This document shows positions 1 to 10,977 of a stretch of 64,000 nt of DNA, piece by piece. Made by a program: the position numbers and the translations under genes. The notes beneath the pieces are model-generated. The model saw only the letters and a list, made by a program, of their open reading frames with translations. It had not been told where the DNA came from and did no database searches. The stretch covers positions 1 to 64,000 of the forward strand of contig CANTFL010001052.1 of assembly GCA_947650285.1 (NCBI GenBank), read 5' to 3'. Each line of letters opens with the position of its first letter. Position 1 is the first letter of the stretch. Source of the stretch: Hyaloperonospora brassicae. Lineage: Eukaryota; Oomycota; Peronosporomycetes; Peronosporales; Peronosporaceae.

Positions 1-496
1 CTCGTGCAAAGGAGCACGAGCTGAATGCGGTGATGAGAAAACATACTCATCATCCGATTCGTCATCATTGCCGAACAGACTGTGTTACAACTCACGAGTC
101 CGTTCGTTCGGCAGTGGCCTTGGCGAACACTGAGGCGTCGCCGGTGAGCGAGACGCCTCCGGAACATTGCCCGAGTCAGACACGTCTGACTCGCCAGAGT
201 AGATGACCTCTACATCAGGGTCATCGTGCGCACGCGGTGAGGTGCCGCGTGCATTTGCAGCACCTGTTGCTGCAGGCGAAGAAGGAGCAGCAGACGACGA
301 ATCGTCTGCCGCAGAGGCTGGCACAGCACCGAGCTGTGCGGGACTTGAGTCACCTCGCATAGACATGTTAACTATGCGAGGTCAAGCGGAAAGTGAATGG
401 AACGGACCCAACAAAGTGCTCCCTGTCCCAATGGTGGCCAACGGGTGGCCGCCATATTTTCGATAGTCACACGGTGACTATCGGTTAAGGGGGTGA
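1..496 (+). mobile_element. 3' internal end of a Ty3/Gypsy element (hairpin-rich family)
   Basis: This stretch ends in a polypurine tract (about 486-496) directly before an LTR, so it is the 3' internal end of an element that begins outside the window. It parallels the 3' internal end of the Gypsy element at 49.5-51.16 kb: both encode, on the minus strand, the peptide core IYSGESD (about 190-215 here, about 50790-50820 there). It is dense in perfect hairpins, for example arms 1-7/14-20, 353-362/372-381 and 461-470/474-483. No pol domain is present in this piece. Confidence 0.6.
85..366 (-). pseudogene. Antisense reading frame in the 3' end of the Gypsy element (partial)
   Basis: A 93-codon frame, rich in Ala, Ser and Pro, runs opposite to the element. 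Its motif DVEVIYSGESD matches IDVIYSGESD in the antisense frame of the element near 50.8 kb, which suggests a shared ancestral coding sequence and not a chance ORF. The ATG at 366 lies inside the hairpin 353-381. No known domain is recognised, and the C-terminal part may be missing. It could still be a by-product of the strong local inverted repeats. Confidence 0.3.
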
Positions 497-888
497 TGTA
501 ACGGGGCAGCCCGTTACATGGAATTGTCACTTTAAGGAAAGTGACAATAAAGAATATGAAGTTGAATATTCTTTGAACAATATCACCAAAGTGGTGATAT
601 TGAAGGGTCGACCAAAGAGTCTGTTCATTGGTTGATATCTTGATGATATCAACCCACCAATCGCCGCAAGACGCGCTCAATGAGTGGTGACGAGACGTCA
701 CCATACATGCAGTTATATTAGTATAATTGAATTAAGTCAAACAGAAGAGACAGTAGTTAAAAGACTTAATTATATTAATATAACAGTTCTACTTTTACCC
801 TACCTACGCTTTCTCGCTTGCCACGTGTACGTCTGTCGGGGCACCGATACCCTTGCGTTAAGTTCACGCAAGGGTGTGCCCCGTTACA
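497..888 (+). repeat. Gypsy LTR, copy A (392 bp, likely 3' LTR)
   Basis: It begins TGTAACGGG and ends CCCCGTTACA, so the ends are inverted, and a polypurine tract precedes it. The LTR is an almost continuous chain of perfect hairpins. Arms: 497-505/510-518, 523-533/538-548, 549-557/566-574, 578-588/592-602, 630-639/645-654, 686-692/696-702, 712-738/763-784 (one small bulge), and 849-858/866-875, the last enclosed by 838-844/876-882. It resembles the LTR at 43443-43884. Confidence 0.75.
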
Positions 889-1019
889 AACACTGCGTTA
901 TGCATAAAGCAAAACAGATCTGCAACTAGACCATCTCAAGTTGCACATGGTCTCCGTCTATCCCTATCCCATGTGCCAACCTGTCACATGGCGTCCGTCT
1001 CTCTCCGTCCATGTGTCAA

Positions 1020-1437
1020 CCTGACACATAATTGTCCAATCAGGTGAGGTCGGACTTACCTGCAACAGGTATTTTACATGAACTGCAGGACCTTTTGACC
1101 TGTCAGAAAAGTAAATTCTTACAGTCTTAAGAAGAACTGACTCACTTTTGAACTGAGACGCCTGAAGAAGGCTCGTGTCTCTAATTTATCGAAAGAAGAA
1201 CTGAGCTTTATTTTGCTTTTAATCTAAAAATACACCCTAGACTAAACGTACCTAATCTAGACTAACATGCTCTACATTAGTAACCTTCTCACACATCTTG
1301 TATTTGGTGGATGACGTGTGTCAGCCACCAACAACGAGTAAGATTTTTGAAAAATCATATTCAATGGGACCTCATCTCCGGTGTGAACCACACATGTTAT
1401 GCCGTTTACCAAACGAAGTTTAATCTGTCGCACCTTC
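1020..1437 (-). repeat. LTR2-type repeat, minus copy
   Basis: Read on the minus strand it matches the LTR2 copies at 2160, 34368 and 36732 (minus). Shared blocks are the GTGTGGTTCACAC-like segment, GATGAGGTCCCATT, the (G/A)CGTGTGTC segment, a TAGATTAGGTACGTTTAG block and an AAAATAAA poly-A-like signal. The 5' TGTAAC end has decayed and the boundaries are approximate. No coding sequence is attached. Confidence 0.55.
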
Positions 1438-1839
1438 CCATGCCAGACTGTTAGATACGCGAATCAACATTTGCTTCACCCACTCTCTTGTCATTAGTCG
1501 CGGAAGAACGGGTAATACCACAATTGCGTTAGCTCCACGCTAACATACCATGGTCCGATGATGATCCTCAGGGAGCATATCCTTGCTCAAGGCATGGTAG
1601 TATATGACAGTGGCACTCATTTCTCTAGTGAGGAAATCTCCGTAAGCACTTCTGTGCACGGAAATGTACCCACTCAAGCACCAAAGTCATGTTGAAAACG
1701 AATTGCTGCTAGTTCACTAACAGTGATGAGTGATACTCGAGCCTACCAGGCGAGCATCATCATCAAACGGTTCGATGAGCGACAACAGCACGATCTCTGG
1801 GTGGAAGAGAGTGTCCGTATGCGGACCAGGGTCGCGGTC
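1438..1839. other. Unassigned DNA between repeats
   Basis: No supported gene. A short plus-strand stretch near 1590-1650 reads VYDSGTHF, reminiscent of the second catalytic Asp region of a retroviral-type integrase. It is too short and broken to call. Confidence 0.3.
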
Positions 1840-2159
1840 CTTGCATGTACATGATACGACTATGTCTTTCTTACTCCAAGTGTGAACGAAGCGACGCGCG
1901 TACAATTCACGGTTTTTCTACCCAGGCTGGATTATGCCTGCCGTCGAACCTCCAGAGGCATAGCTTTCAGAGGTTTCGACTGGTGGGGCCAAGAAGTGAA
2001 GTTGGCTTGGAGTGGGTACTAGCTACTAGCGCACGTTGAGACTTGTCGAGCGGAAATCCGGTAACCCAATAGACGGCACCGTTTGAGGCTTGTCGAGGGC
2101 CAAGCCGGTACCCTTATAGAAAGGACTGTCGAAAACCTTTCGAGAAACAAGCCGGTCAA

Positions 2160-2700
2160 TGTAACGGGGTGCACGTCGACTGGTAGTCGACAATAGGTGT
2201 GGTGCACACTAGGAATGGGATCCCCTCTTAAACTGATATTCGAACACAAGTATCAATTGTTGAAGACTGATGTCTGTCAACCATTGATTACGAGATCTTT
2301 TGAGAGATTTTTTAGGACAATAGCGGGTAGGATAACTACGTTGTTCTAAGGTGTTCTTTTAGGTTAAAAGAAGAAATAAAATACAGTTATCATTTTGATC
2401 CGATAGTCACGTGCCTCTTTGAGGCGTCATGTGATCGTTGAGGAGAGAGCAACGCCTTGTTAGGGCAGCTACTCCTTGTACACTCTGTGCGGTAGATTCT
2501 TTGAATTTTTAGGTACCCCTGGAACAGGGAACGTAAGCTCTTTGAGCTTGTTGACTCTTTGAGTCGGGTTCTTTGAACCACACCTTTAGCTCTCGGAGCT
2601 TGTTGACTCTTTGAGTCGGGTTCTCTGAACCTTAAGTTGCTCATTAAGCGTTAAAGTCTTCCTATGACTTAAGGAGCTGTGCAGCTCCGCTTTAGCAAAC
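2160..2700 (+). repeat. LTR2 copy nested in R3
   Basis: It starts TGTAACGGGG and matches the LTR2 start at 34368. The flanks GTCAA (2155-2159) and GTCAG (2701-2705) look like a 5-bp target duplication with one change. The 3' end is not a clean CA. It contains perfect hairpins such as GTCGACT/AGTCGAC near 2177-2193 and GGAGCTG/CAGCTCC near 2673-2688. Confidence 0.55.
2536..2632. repeat. Two-unit tandem repeat inside LTR2
   Basis: Units 2536-2579 and 2588-2632 share the blocks GAGCTTGTTGACTCTTTGAG and TCGGGTTCT(T/C)TGAACC. This is a local duplication of about 44 bp, not seen in the other LTR2 copies. Confidence 0.7.
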
Positions 2701-3060
2701 GTCAGCCGAGGACACCGTAAATCTTTTAGTCAGGTGCACACTGCATCTGGTGACCTGTAAAAGCGCGTTATGCGTCGGTTACCACCCATTGGTGTGAAGT
2801 CACAAGAGACAAAAGGTTTAGAAGCTTCTGAGCTTAGTCAGGCTTCTAGAGGATTGGTTGAGAGGAATCGGTTCGGCGAAAGCCACAACTGGACTCGAAG
2901 GGACGAACCTCGCGAGGGTATCGTTATATCCTTATGCAACAGCCCAACTCGCCGACTTACCTCGTCAACATTGTTGTTTTGGTGCGTTGGTAGTGTATTG
3001 TTACAATTTTTACTAACCTCTATACCACATCGCGTCATATAGGTCGATGCGGATTCTGGC

Positions 3061-3603
3061 ATTGGACGACAAGTGTACCCAATTCGACTTTACAGGGCTA
3101 GCTTACTTCACCATCCGACTATGTCTGCTGTAATTGTCATCGCGACCATCAACGACTTCTGACTCGACTTATCCAGTGCGCAAGAGCAGTAGGAGAAGAA
3201 TATGGAGGATGCAGACGTCTTCGAAATACTCGTACTGTAGCGCTAGGTGTAACACTTTCGATGTGTATGAGACCACACTCTACTTGTACTGACACAGTAC
3301 AAGTTACCTACACTGAACACAGAGTAGGGTAGTACCTTAAAACCTCACATACACTGTGCACGTAGAAAAAGCTAATATTTAAACATACACGTCGAATCGT
3401 TAGGAATATGCGAAAGAGATTTCGATTTAAGCAAACATCTCTAGTAAAAACGCTTTTGGTCTTGCCTCAACTACATTAAATCACAAATTCCAAATGTAGA
3501 TACCCGATTACTTTTTGTGCGCAATTAGGTGCGTGGTAATTTAATTGGCTGATATGAAGGCCAGTGTCAACCGATTAGTGGAGCGGTGCTATATAGTACC
3601 TTT
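3061..3603. other. Gene-free AT-rich spacer
   Basis: No reading frame, RNA gene or recognisable repeat supported on either strand. Confidence 0.5.
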
Positions 3604-3690
3604 GGTAGGCGCGTCTAATCCGTATTTCACATTTTACGATTCCGTCCTTCAAACGCGTCAAACGTTTGTCCGGTCAAAATTTTGACATTT
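3604..3690. repeat. MULE terminal inverted repeat, left
   Basis: It aligns in inverted orientation to 7638-7697 over the blocks AATCCGTA, CGCGTCAAAC and TTTGTC. It carries an internal near-duplication (CCGTATTTCA...CCGTCCTTCA) absent from the right end. Confidence 0.55.
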
Positions 3691-4439
3691 TCTGGACGAT
3701 AGTTATATTTTGTCTGGACACATGATATATAAAGATACTGATTCAGCGCATTGCGCTTATCTAAAAAACCGTATACACGATCAGGAGACGAGCGCATGAC
3801 GACAGGGGATTCTGACGTGATCACGACACCGCCTCCGTCGCCCCTCTACAATTTAAAGATCGCTCTTATCCTACACCCCGCTAGTATCCAGGAGTTATAA
3901 GTCCCATTACATCAAGATCGATCTATCTTCTACAAAAGAAGCTGCAAAAAATACGGTATATTGAGAAAAAAATATTACATGCTGGATTGTTTGCTTTAAT
4001 CATTGTGCTATGGATGCTGACACACATTCAGATACGACTTGCGAGATACATTTATGTGCAGGTTATTATCGCTTGAAGTGGATGGATCCAAGTGCTGAGC
4101 AGAAGTCTGGGAAAGTCCTAAGGTGACCAAGAGAGTCGACGGGCCCCCGCTGCTTGTGGTGTTGCGTCATCTGCGACTGGAGTGGATGAGTATAAAATAT
4201 TTCTGCAGAGCGTAGTTGTTGAGACTCATGAATCTGATGCTGCTGGTCGTAGGGGTTGTGGTAGAGAGAGTCTTGCAGATCCACTGTTGTCTTTGGCGGT
4301 AATCAGGGAAGAATTCTTGATCGGAGTGAGAGGAAAGGTATTGAGGCTTCTGCTTGTATGTGTACAGAATAATAATATTGTGGGGTCTGGATGCGTTCAT
4401 GTTGTTGCTGAGGTATAAATTGTTGGTGACACAGCGATC

Positions 4440-5563
4440 TAATCGTTTGGTGTTACCTCTAACGTACTTGTTCACTCGTATATGACGGTATACTCGCAGA
4501 GGATCCGCTAACGACTGGCGAAGGATTTGCATTTTCTTTGTGCTTTGTACAGGTAGTAATATTATGACGCGCATACTCTTGGCAACCACCACACTGACCG
4601 ATTTCCTCTAATTTTTCGAAGGAGGACTTCTTCAATCTCCTCATATGTTAACATTCTACGTTTCACGTTAGGTTGTTTAGACATCGGCGCTTAAAAGGGT
4701 GGTGAAAGTATGTGACAGATTGCTTCTTTCTCCAGAATCCAGAATGACTCTGTGATATGTTCTGCGCCAATTTTTTCGCCGCGTCGGAGGAACTTAAGTA
4801 GAGTATGTGAGCACGGGAGGCCTTATTGTCTGCTAAATATATTGTAGCACACGGACGGATTGTGATCATCGCCAGCCTTCATTTCTTTCTATAGTTCAAT
4901 CGTGGCAAGTTCGATTTGGTTATGCAGTAGACTCGACGAAGTACTCGAGACAAGACGACCCACTTCACTTATTGCCGAGTGGGAGGCTGTTCGACTTGAT
5001 TGAAGCTCTCTCTTGCGCGCTGATCTTACAGCATCCAACTGGTCCTCGTCACGCTGCTTCAGTTTTATGTAAATCGAAAAAATAACTTGGTTAGCGTTTC
5101 CCAGAAAATCTTTCAGACAGCGATGTGCGCTCTCAATTTGTTAGGTGTGACTGTTTCCCAGACGCAAGACACTTGAAAGCCATAGTTCACGAAAAATCGC
5201 TCTTTGAATGTGTCAAGCCATTGATGCTGAAAGTAATTGGCCACGCAACCCGGCAGTTTTGACCTTATGTCGTCCCATTCGTGTTCAAAGACTTCTTCAG
5301 AATGCTACTTGAGAAAAAGGGTAAAAATCCGTGTTCGAAAAACGTTCCAGGTCAATGCCTTCTCAACATTCTTATCTGTGGCATGATTTTTTGTGATGTG
5401 CCGTGATATTCATGACTATGTGTCATACACATATCATGTGTATGGCTTGATTATTGCTGAAAGCATGGTCGATAGCGTTTAATAATGCTTGCTACGCGTC
5501 CGTAAGAATAGCTATGGGCTCCACAATAATTCCAAAGTCCAGACATGCATGTAGTACCCACTT
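4440..5563 (-). pseudogene. MULE transposase, C-terminal half (broken)
   Basis: On the minus strand, about 5563 to 5400 encodes YKWVLHACLDFGIIVEP...AILTDA...ALLNAIDHAF, typical of the MULE DDE core. About 5330 to 5110 encodes FEHEWDDI...WLDTFKERFFVNYGF, the conserved (W)xxxFKERFV region that follows it. About 4620-4560 encodes a C-x2-C-x5-H-x4-C cluster, as in the C-terminal zinc knuckle of these transposases. Stops and frameshifts break the frame. The upstream half lies beyond the nested R3 copy. Confidence 0.65.
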
Positions 5564-5571
5564 GTAATCGG

Positions 5572-6369
5572 TGTGGTGTAGAGTTTTACTCCGAACGATT
5601 ATGCACCAATTAAGGCATCAATCGACAAGTCGAAGCTCGAAAAGTCCAAACTCGACAAGATCTTCCAGCAATTGACTTGTAGTTTGTATGTAAATCAGGG
5701 AGAGAGAGGCCACGCACGTAGTGTCCACTGCAAGAGAATAAGAGATGATTAACACTGAGAAGAAATTTATAAGTCCAAGACACGCGTACACTTTACGGTA
5801 TTCCTACCCGAGATAGATTATGCCTGCCGTCAAACCTCGAGAGGCATAGCTTATAGAGATTTCGACTGGTAGCACAAAGAGATTAAAAAGGCCCGGAGTG
5901 GGGCAACACTTGCTACCAGCGAAAAGAAGAGCCTCATCGACGACGAGAAAGTGCCTAATAGCCGGAACTGCTTGAGTCTTGTCTAGTGACAAGCCGGTGA
6001 CCCAATATACGGCTTTGTTGAAAGTATTGTCGAGCGACAAGCCGGTGGGTCCCAACCGAGCGCACTGTAAATCTTCTTGTCGGGCGGACACTGCGCCCGG
6101 TGACCTGTCAAAACGCGTAAGCGTCGGCTTTTATATTTTGGTGTAAAGTCACAGGGAGTGAAAGGTTTCGGAGCTGCTGAAATTAGGTAGAATTCTGGAG
6201 GAATTATTTGTAAGGAAACAGTTAGGCGAAAGCCACATCTAAACCTCGAAGGGCGAACCGCGAAAGATTACCCTCACGTAACAGCTTGTTGCGCCGACGA
6301 AGATCGGCGATTGATGTGTTTGTACGCTGAGACTGTGATTGAACAGGTTTGACTATCTACTATAATACA
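5572..6369 (+). repeat. R3 repeat, copy 2, inserted in the MULE transposase
   Basis: It begins TGTGG and ends TACA, and is flanked by ATCGG at 5567-5571 and TCGG/ATCGG at 6369-6373, which fits a 4-5 bp target duplication. The MULE frame reads FTLEAD on one side and YKWVLH on the other, so the insertion falls inside one domain. Repeated stem-forming units (CTTGTC...GACAAGCCGGT) lie at about 5970-6050. At ~0.8 kb with TG...CA ends and no gene, it is most simply a solo LTR. Confidence 0.65.
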
Positions 6370-7474
6370 TCGGCTTCCAGCGTGAAACTCATAAAACAGT
6401 AGGCAATGGTGTACGTTTTGTTCAAATTGGTACTAGCGACGATGTGGAGCATCTGTATGCCATATTTGTTCGTCTGGTAAGTACAGTTCATCTGAACAAC
6501 AGGAGTTGTCCGCATATGTCGTACTATCTTTGGAATCACGTTTGAAATAATTAATATGTGCGTTAGATTATTTTGCTCGTCTACCTTGGTGCTGTGCATT
6601 GATCAATCAGCTACAATCTTGCGCATCAAGGCGCTCATTTCATCTATTCCTTTAAGTTGGTCCCTTTTGTGATGAACAATCATTTATGGCTTTATCCTTT
6701 AAGACAAGCTACATTCGGGAAAACAATTCTTTAGTCCGCCAAGAATCTTGTCTGCCTTTGTTCCCGCTTCCAGGTTCCCGCGTAAAAAAGTTGGACATCA
6801 ACATCGAACGACTTGCGAGCCTCATAAAATACTCGTACATCAGCTGTCGGTTTGATGTTGTGGGTAACATTGACTAGCTTTGCGGTGTATTCGATGTATG
6901 CTGACTCGCGCCGAACTTGGACCTTCGAGTAACACCCGGTCATTTGGGAGGTCACATTGCGCCCTGGGGCTTCAGCAGCTTTTCTGCTCTTTTCATACTT
7001 GCCTCCGCGTGCACACAGAAAGCCCTGGTTGAAATTACCGGTCTTCTTGAGGGAATTCTTGTTCTTGCCCTTGACTGCAAACCCGTGAGATGCTGACCAT
7101 TTCTCTAAAGCCATCCGATTTTGCTTGAACGTATCAAACTCTTACCCTTCGAAATTGGTTAGACATACATCAAAGTCAGAGTGGTATTCCACTTCGTTGC
7201 CTTCAGGGTGGTACAATTCACAAACACGCTTTCCTCGTCCATAACAAATTTTGTCACCGTCATGACTTTGATCGTCTTCATGCGTTTCTGTACCGTCGTT
7301 GCAACTTACATGGTTGGACTCGACAGTGGACACTTGAGTCTCTTGGTATCTTTCACTAGTAGTAACGGGAGTACTTCCTTTAGGAGCACGATCAAGGGCA
7401 GTGCGAGTACGGTTAGTAACGTTTGTCTGACATTTGGGAGTAGTGGATGGATGAAAATGGATGTGGCGTATCAA
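6370..7474 (-). pseudogene. MULE transposase, N-terminal half (broken)
   Basis: Minus-strand segments run from an acidic N-terminus (7474-7142) through a FAR1-like region (about 7114-6800). That region shows ALEKW...SHGFAV, a basic patch CARGGKYEKSRK and a conserved Cys in MTGCYSKVQV. The DDE start follows (about 6599-6370) with VVQMNCTYQTNKYG, LLHIV-like and AYCFMSF. These are family features of MULE/FAR1 transposases. A stop and frame changes lie near 6600-6740. The following half is displaced to 5563 by the nested repeat. Confidence 0.65.
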
Positions 7475-7637
7475 GCTTTATATTATCTTAAATACAACTC
7501 AGTGTAAAAGGTTGGTGGATAAGGAACCAGAACTTAACAAGAACTCTCAATGAACTCCGCAACTCCAACCCCCTTCACTAAAGCATGACAAGATGTACTT
7601 TTCCTTTGATAAACAAATCAATTGTCCGACGAGTACT

Positions 7638-7697
7638 ATGATTTTTGTCCTGACAAATGTTTGACGCGTCTGAAGTACGGATTGAACACGCCCTACC
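7638..7697. repeat. MULE terminal inverted repeat, right
   Basis: Inverted partner of 3604-3690. The outer end reads CCCTACC on the plus strand (7691-7697). Confidence 0.55.
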
Positions 7698-7830
7698 TTT
7701 GGCGCTAAAGTTTCTATAGATTTTACTCAGTACAGTTATCATTACTGGCTATTATCCATTAACTTAGTATTCGCGAGATCTCAAATTTTATGTCAATGAC
7801 ATGAAATGGACCCACCTCGTTACATCCGCT

Positions 7831-10800
7831 TAGGGCTAGGCAAATTGAATGATCGATTCGAATATTCGGGTCGAACATTCGAGGCCTTTAAATTAATCGA
7901 ACAATCCGATTATCGAATATTTGAGTGCCCTGGTCGATCATTAGTTCGAAAAGCGACGGTCACTTCCCAATTTGAGCTCTTCGACCTACAACGGTCAGAT
8001 ATTGAAATCACCTGAGACGACTTGGATTCTCTGCGCGTGCTACGGTAGACGTCGCAGCGTGCAACCCAAAAGTAAAGCAAGACCCCGATATCCCGCGGTA
8101 CAAGGTATGTGACAGAGATCCATGTACCCGTATAAACGTTCCTTTCTACTCACGAAGTGCCCCACCTCGCGCCGACCCTTTTGGCTGTGTGTACAGGTCG
8201 TTAATGCAGATCAAGCCCCAGGCCAAGATATTTTTCGTCGTGTGGTGCGCCAGGAAGGTATGCACTTGTTATGCAATGGGATAGGCGTAAAGAGCAGACC
8301 AAGTCGATCACCACGGAAGTGGTCAGGAATTACGTCAAGATGTCATGCTAGGACTTCCTAAGTGGATCAGGCCTCCTAGGCATGCACCCTGTATCCTTTG
8401 AAGCAGATGTAAGCGTGACGCGACGCGCAGTCCAGCCATCCGGCCAAGAGTGAGCGCAAAGTTCGAACCCTGAATTTGGTCAGCAGTAATTATCACGTGT
8501 CCTTTCGAGAGTGCCCCTCGTGACTTCTGTAGTATCAAGCCAGTAGACCAAGGAATGTGGAAGGATAATGTTCGTGTCTTGGTAGATGACAGAGGTGGTT
8601 TCCATCCTACTTTTGGCTTACAAGTGATAAATAGCTCTAACACAGACGATCTGACCTCTTGATAAGCGAATCTTGAACCTGCTAAAAGTGTATTGATCCT
8701 TTAGCGTACTACTAGCGTGCCTCCCAATTAAGCCAATGTCTAAGGCATCAACTTGCGCGAATGGTGTGTGCCCCCAGCAAACACCGTTCGTCAGTGACCA
8801 ACAGGCTTGTCTCGGAGAAAGCTCGTTCCGATGATGTTGAGGTCCCAGGAATGTCCAGATAGTCCATTGCCATATTCGCCAATTTTGGAAACGTATTTTT
8901 CTTGTGACTTCCACCACAAAAGTGGTAGTGTCATAGGACCTTCTTGTATGTCCCGCACATATATGTAGAGTTCATCAGTGGATGTCACAAGAGCCGTCCT
9001 TGGCTTCTTAAACCTTCGGCTCCCAAACTCATTAGGGATTCAGCTCTACAATTCTGTGTTGGCGGCATCCAATACGCTTGTTTTATAGCCTGAGGTGTAT
9101 ATATGTCGTGCACTTCAAAGTATATCCTCTGGGTGTTCGTTCTTGTAAGGGTCCTCATCATACCGCACAGAGTAGTAGCCAAGCCGAAATCGTGGATCGA
9201 GCAGAGTCTCCATTGTGCAGCTATAGCTTGTAATGTCGTAGTAGTGTTCAGAAGTATCCTTGCATTTATTAATCGCTCCTTTCATCTCGTTTGTGATCGT
9301 CGAAATCGATAGAAATATATCGATGTGATATCCAATAGCTCGGTGTAGAGCGGTACCACTTTCGATAGCGTAACGTACGTGTCACCGCATGTCATTTCCG
9401 TAGCGGTCTTGAAGACCCATCAAAATTTGTGAATCGTATTGACAGCGTACCACTCTGTGGCCGACAGCTTGAACGTTAAAAAGATTTTTTCTGGTGCTGC
9501 AACACCATCGCGTGCTGCGCGTCGTTGCTGTCTTTGAATTCGTGCTTCTTCATCGTCGGTCGAATCGTACATATGCTTGGCTGATGGCTTGCGTAACTCT
9601 AACGCCCAGTCCAACATGTCGTATGTTGAATTACAACGCGCTTTAACGTCCATCACAGGTTTTAAGAACTTTATTGGAGCACCCTGGCTCGTTTTCATCT
9701 ATATTTGCCTTGCAGTGATCTTTCAGCTAATTCAATTTGCGAGTCGAGTATCGAGTGGCATGGGCGGTGTTTCTGATGGCGGCAATACTGCCTTTCATAA
9801 TTCCGTGGCGTTCTGGACCGCTAAGTTTAGAACATACGCAAAGCAACGAAAGTGCATGTAGGGAGACAGCTTCACATCAGGCTCATCCTGTAGCTGCTTG
9901 AGCATCGTTCCGTTGTTTCTCGTATTGTCGAGGGTAAATCCCGAGGTCTTGCCTAAAATATTCATATCGTCTAATGAATTTTTTGATCACCTCTGCCATG
10001 TTCATTTTTGTATGTAAACCAGGCACGTGCACAAAATCAATCATCAGCGATTGTAGCTTCCAGTCGGCAATAAAATGCACTATTATAGCCATAAACGGGA
10101 TACCAGATGGTGATGTCCAAACACCCACTGTAAAAGATAGCTTCGATTGAGGTTCCGTGAGAAGTTTGCCTATTTTCTTCCGTATTTATTCAAACGCGGC
10201 CTTGATACGGCGGGTCAACGTCGTTCTCGAATAGATATCCACGCGTCTATCAGCACCTTCACCAAGTTCCTAAAAATTTCACTCTCGATCAAAGCAAAAT
10301 GCTGATCAGTTAGTAGAAGAAATTCCAAAAGTGCCGCCTCAAACTGATCTTGAATATTGACGCCAAGCAATTGCAGAACTCGGGGCACTTCAGCGCCTAT
10401 GCGCCGTTGCGAGTCGTGGAGAGGCACCACCAGCTTGGTCGGATGTTTGTCTTGGATGTGCTTGGTCAAATTCGTTTTTGTAGTTTCGTTCATTCTGTAA
10501 GTTCTCTTGCAATGAACGCACTTGGCTAAGCAGGCGTCTTTGTCCACTTCAAAGTGATCATCAACTTGCTGCTGCGACGGCAGTAGCGCTGAATGATGTG
10601 TAGGCGGCACTCGAGCTTGAGGCTGCGGCGAAGGTCGAGCCTAAGGTTTCGTTGTGGACGGTATTCATTATAAATGAGGATTTTGTATTGGCTACATACA
10701 AAACATACATTAATGTAGTCAGCGGTTCTAGTCTAATGATAATGATTGGTTTTCGACTTGGTCCGAATAAATTACCTACTCCAAAGCTGTTGATACAAAC

Positions 10801-10969
10801 TGTTTTTTAACCAAAATGCTTGTTTTAATGTATTTTTCTATAATTATTTGAGCCGAATACTCGAGCCGCTTCCAATCTTCGAGTCGAATATTCGATGCTG
10901 TCAAATGTTCGAGTCAAATTATTCGAAGGGACCTCAATGCTCGACGAATATTCGATGTGCCCAGCCCTA
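7831..10969 (-). mobile_element. Decayed hAT-family DNA transposon
   Basis: Terminal inverted repeats: TAGGGCTAGGCA at 7831-7842 and TGCCCAGCCCTA at 10958-10969. Subterminal CGAATATTCG/CGAACATTCGA repeats lie at both ends. Flanks CATCCGCT (7823-7830) and CGTCCGCT (10970-10977) form an 8-bp target duplication with one mismatch, the hAT hallmark. A BED-finger/hATC transposase lies on the minus strand. Stops make it non-autonomous. Confidence 0.8.
8750..10610 (-). pseudogene. hAT transposase (broken)
   Basis: Reading from 10610 downward: a BED-type zinc finger (CVHCKRTYR then HIQDKH, about 10530-10440); the hAT N-terminal block DQHFALIES..FRNLV (about 10310-10250); a central RNaseH-like region with WTSPSGIPFMAIIVHFIADW (10128-10030); a CNSTYDMLDWALELRK block (about 9640-9590); and the C-terminal dimerisation signature MAMDYLDIPGTSTSSERAFS (about 8880-8810). 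Multiple stops and frame changes separate these parts. Normally such a transposase of about 600-700 aa acts in the nucleus on the terminal repeats. Confidence 0.75.
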
Positions 10970-10977
10970 CGTCCGCT

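Larger units (their letters stand above)
1840..3060 (+). repeat. R3 repeat, copy 1, split by an LTR2 insertion
   Basis: The left part (about 1840-2159) and right part (about 2701-3060) match the continuous copy at 5572-6369. Shared blocks include GGATTATGCCTGCCGTC, the repeated CTTGTCGAG...CAAGCCGGT modules, CACCGTAAATCTT, GGTGTGAAGTCACA and GGCGAAAGCCACA. The segment 2160-2700 is absent from copy 2 and is itself an LTR2. R3 is probably an LTR or other non-coding terminal repeat, since I see no protein domain in it. Confidence 0.6.
3604..7697 (-). mobile_element. Decayed Mutator-like element (MULE)
   Basis: Imperfect terminal inverted repeats (about 3604-3690 and 7638-7697 read in reverse) share GGTAGG(C/G)(G)CGT, AATCCGTA(T/C)TTCA and GACGCGTCAAAC(G/A)TTTGTC(C/A)GG-like blocks. 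The left copy has an extra ~22 bp. They bracket a minus-strand MULE transposase with an N-terminal FAR1-like region, a DDE core and a C-terminal Cys/His motif. The element is split by an R3 copy at 5572-6369. Stops and frameshifts show it cannot make an intact transposase. No clear 9-11 bp target duplication was found. Confidence 0.65.

Noticed and set aside
1590..1650. VYDSGTHF stretch resembling an integrase Asp motif
   Set aside because: Too short, and the following residues do not fit an integrase.
4066..4418. Short His/Gln-rich and other frames near 4.1-4.4 kb
   Set aside because: Lie in the decayed 3' part of the MULE and overlap on both strands; no independent support.
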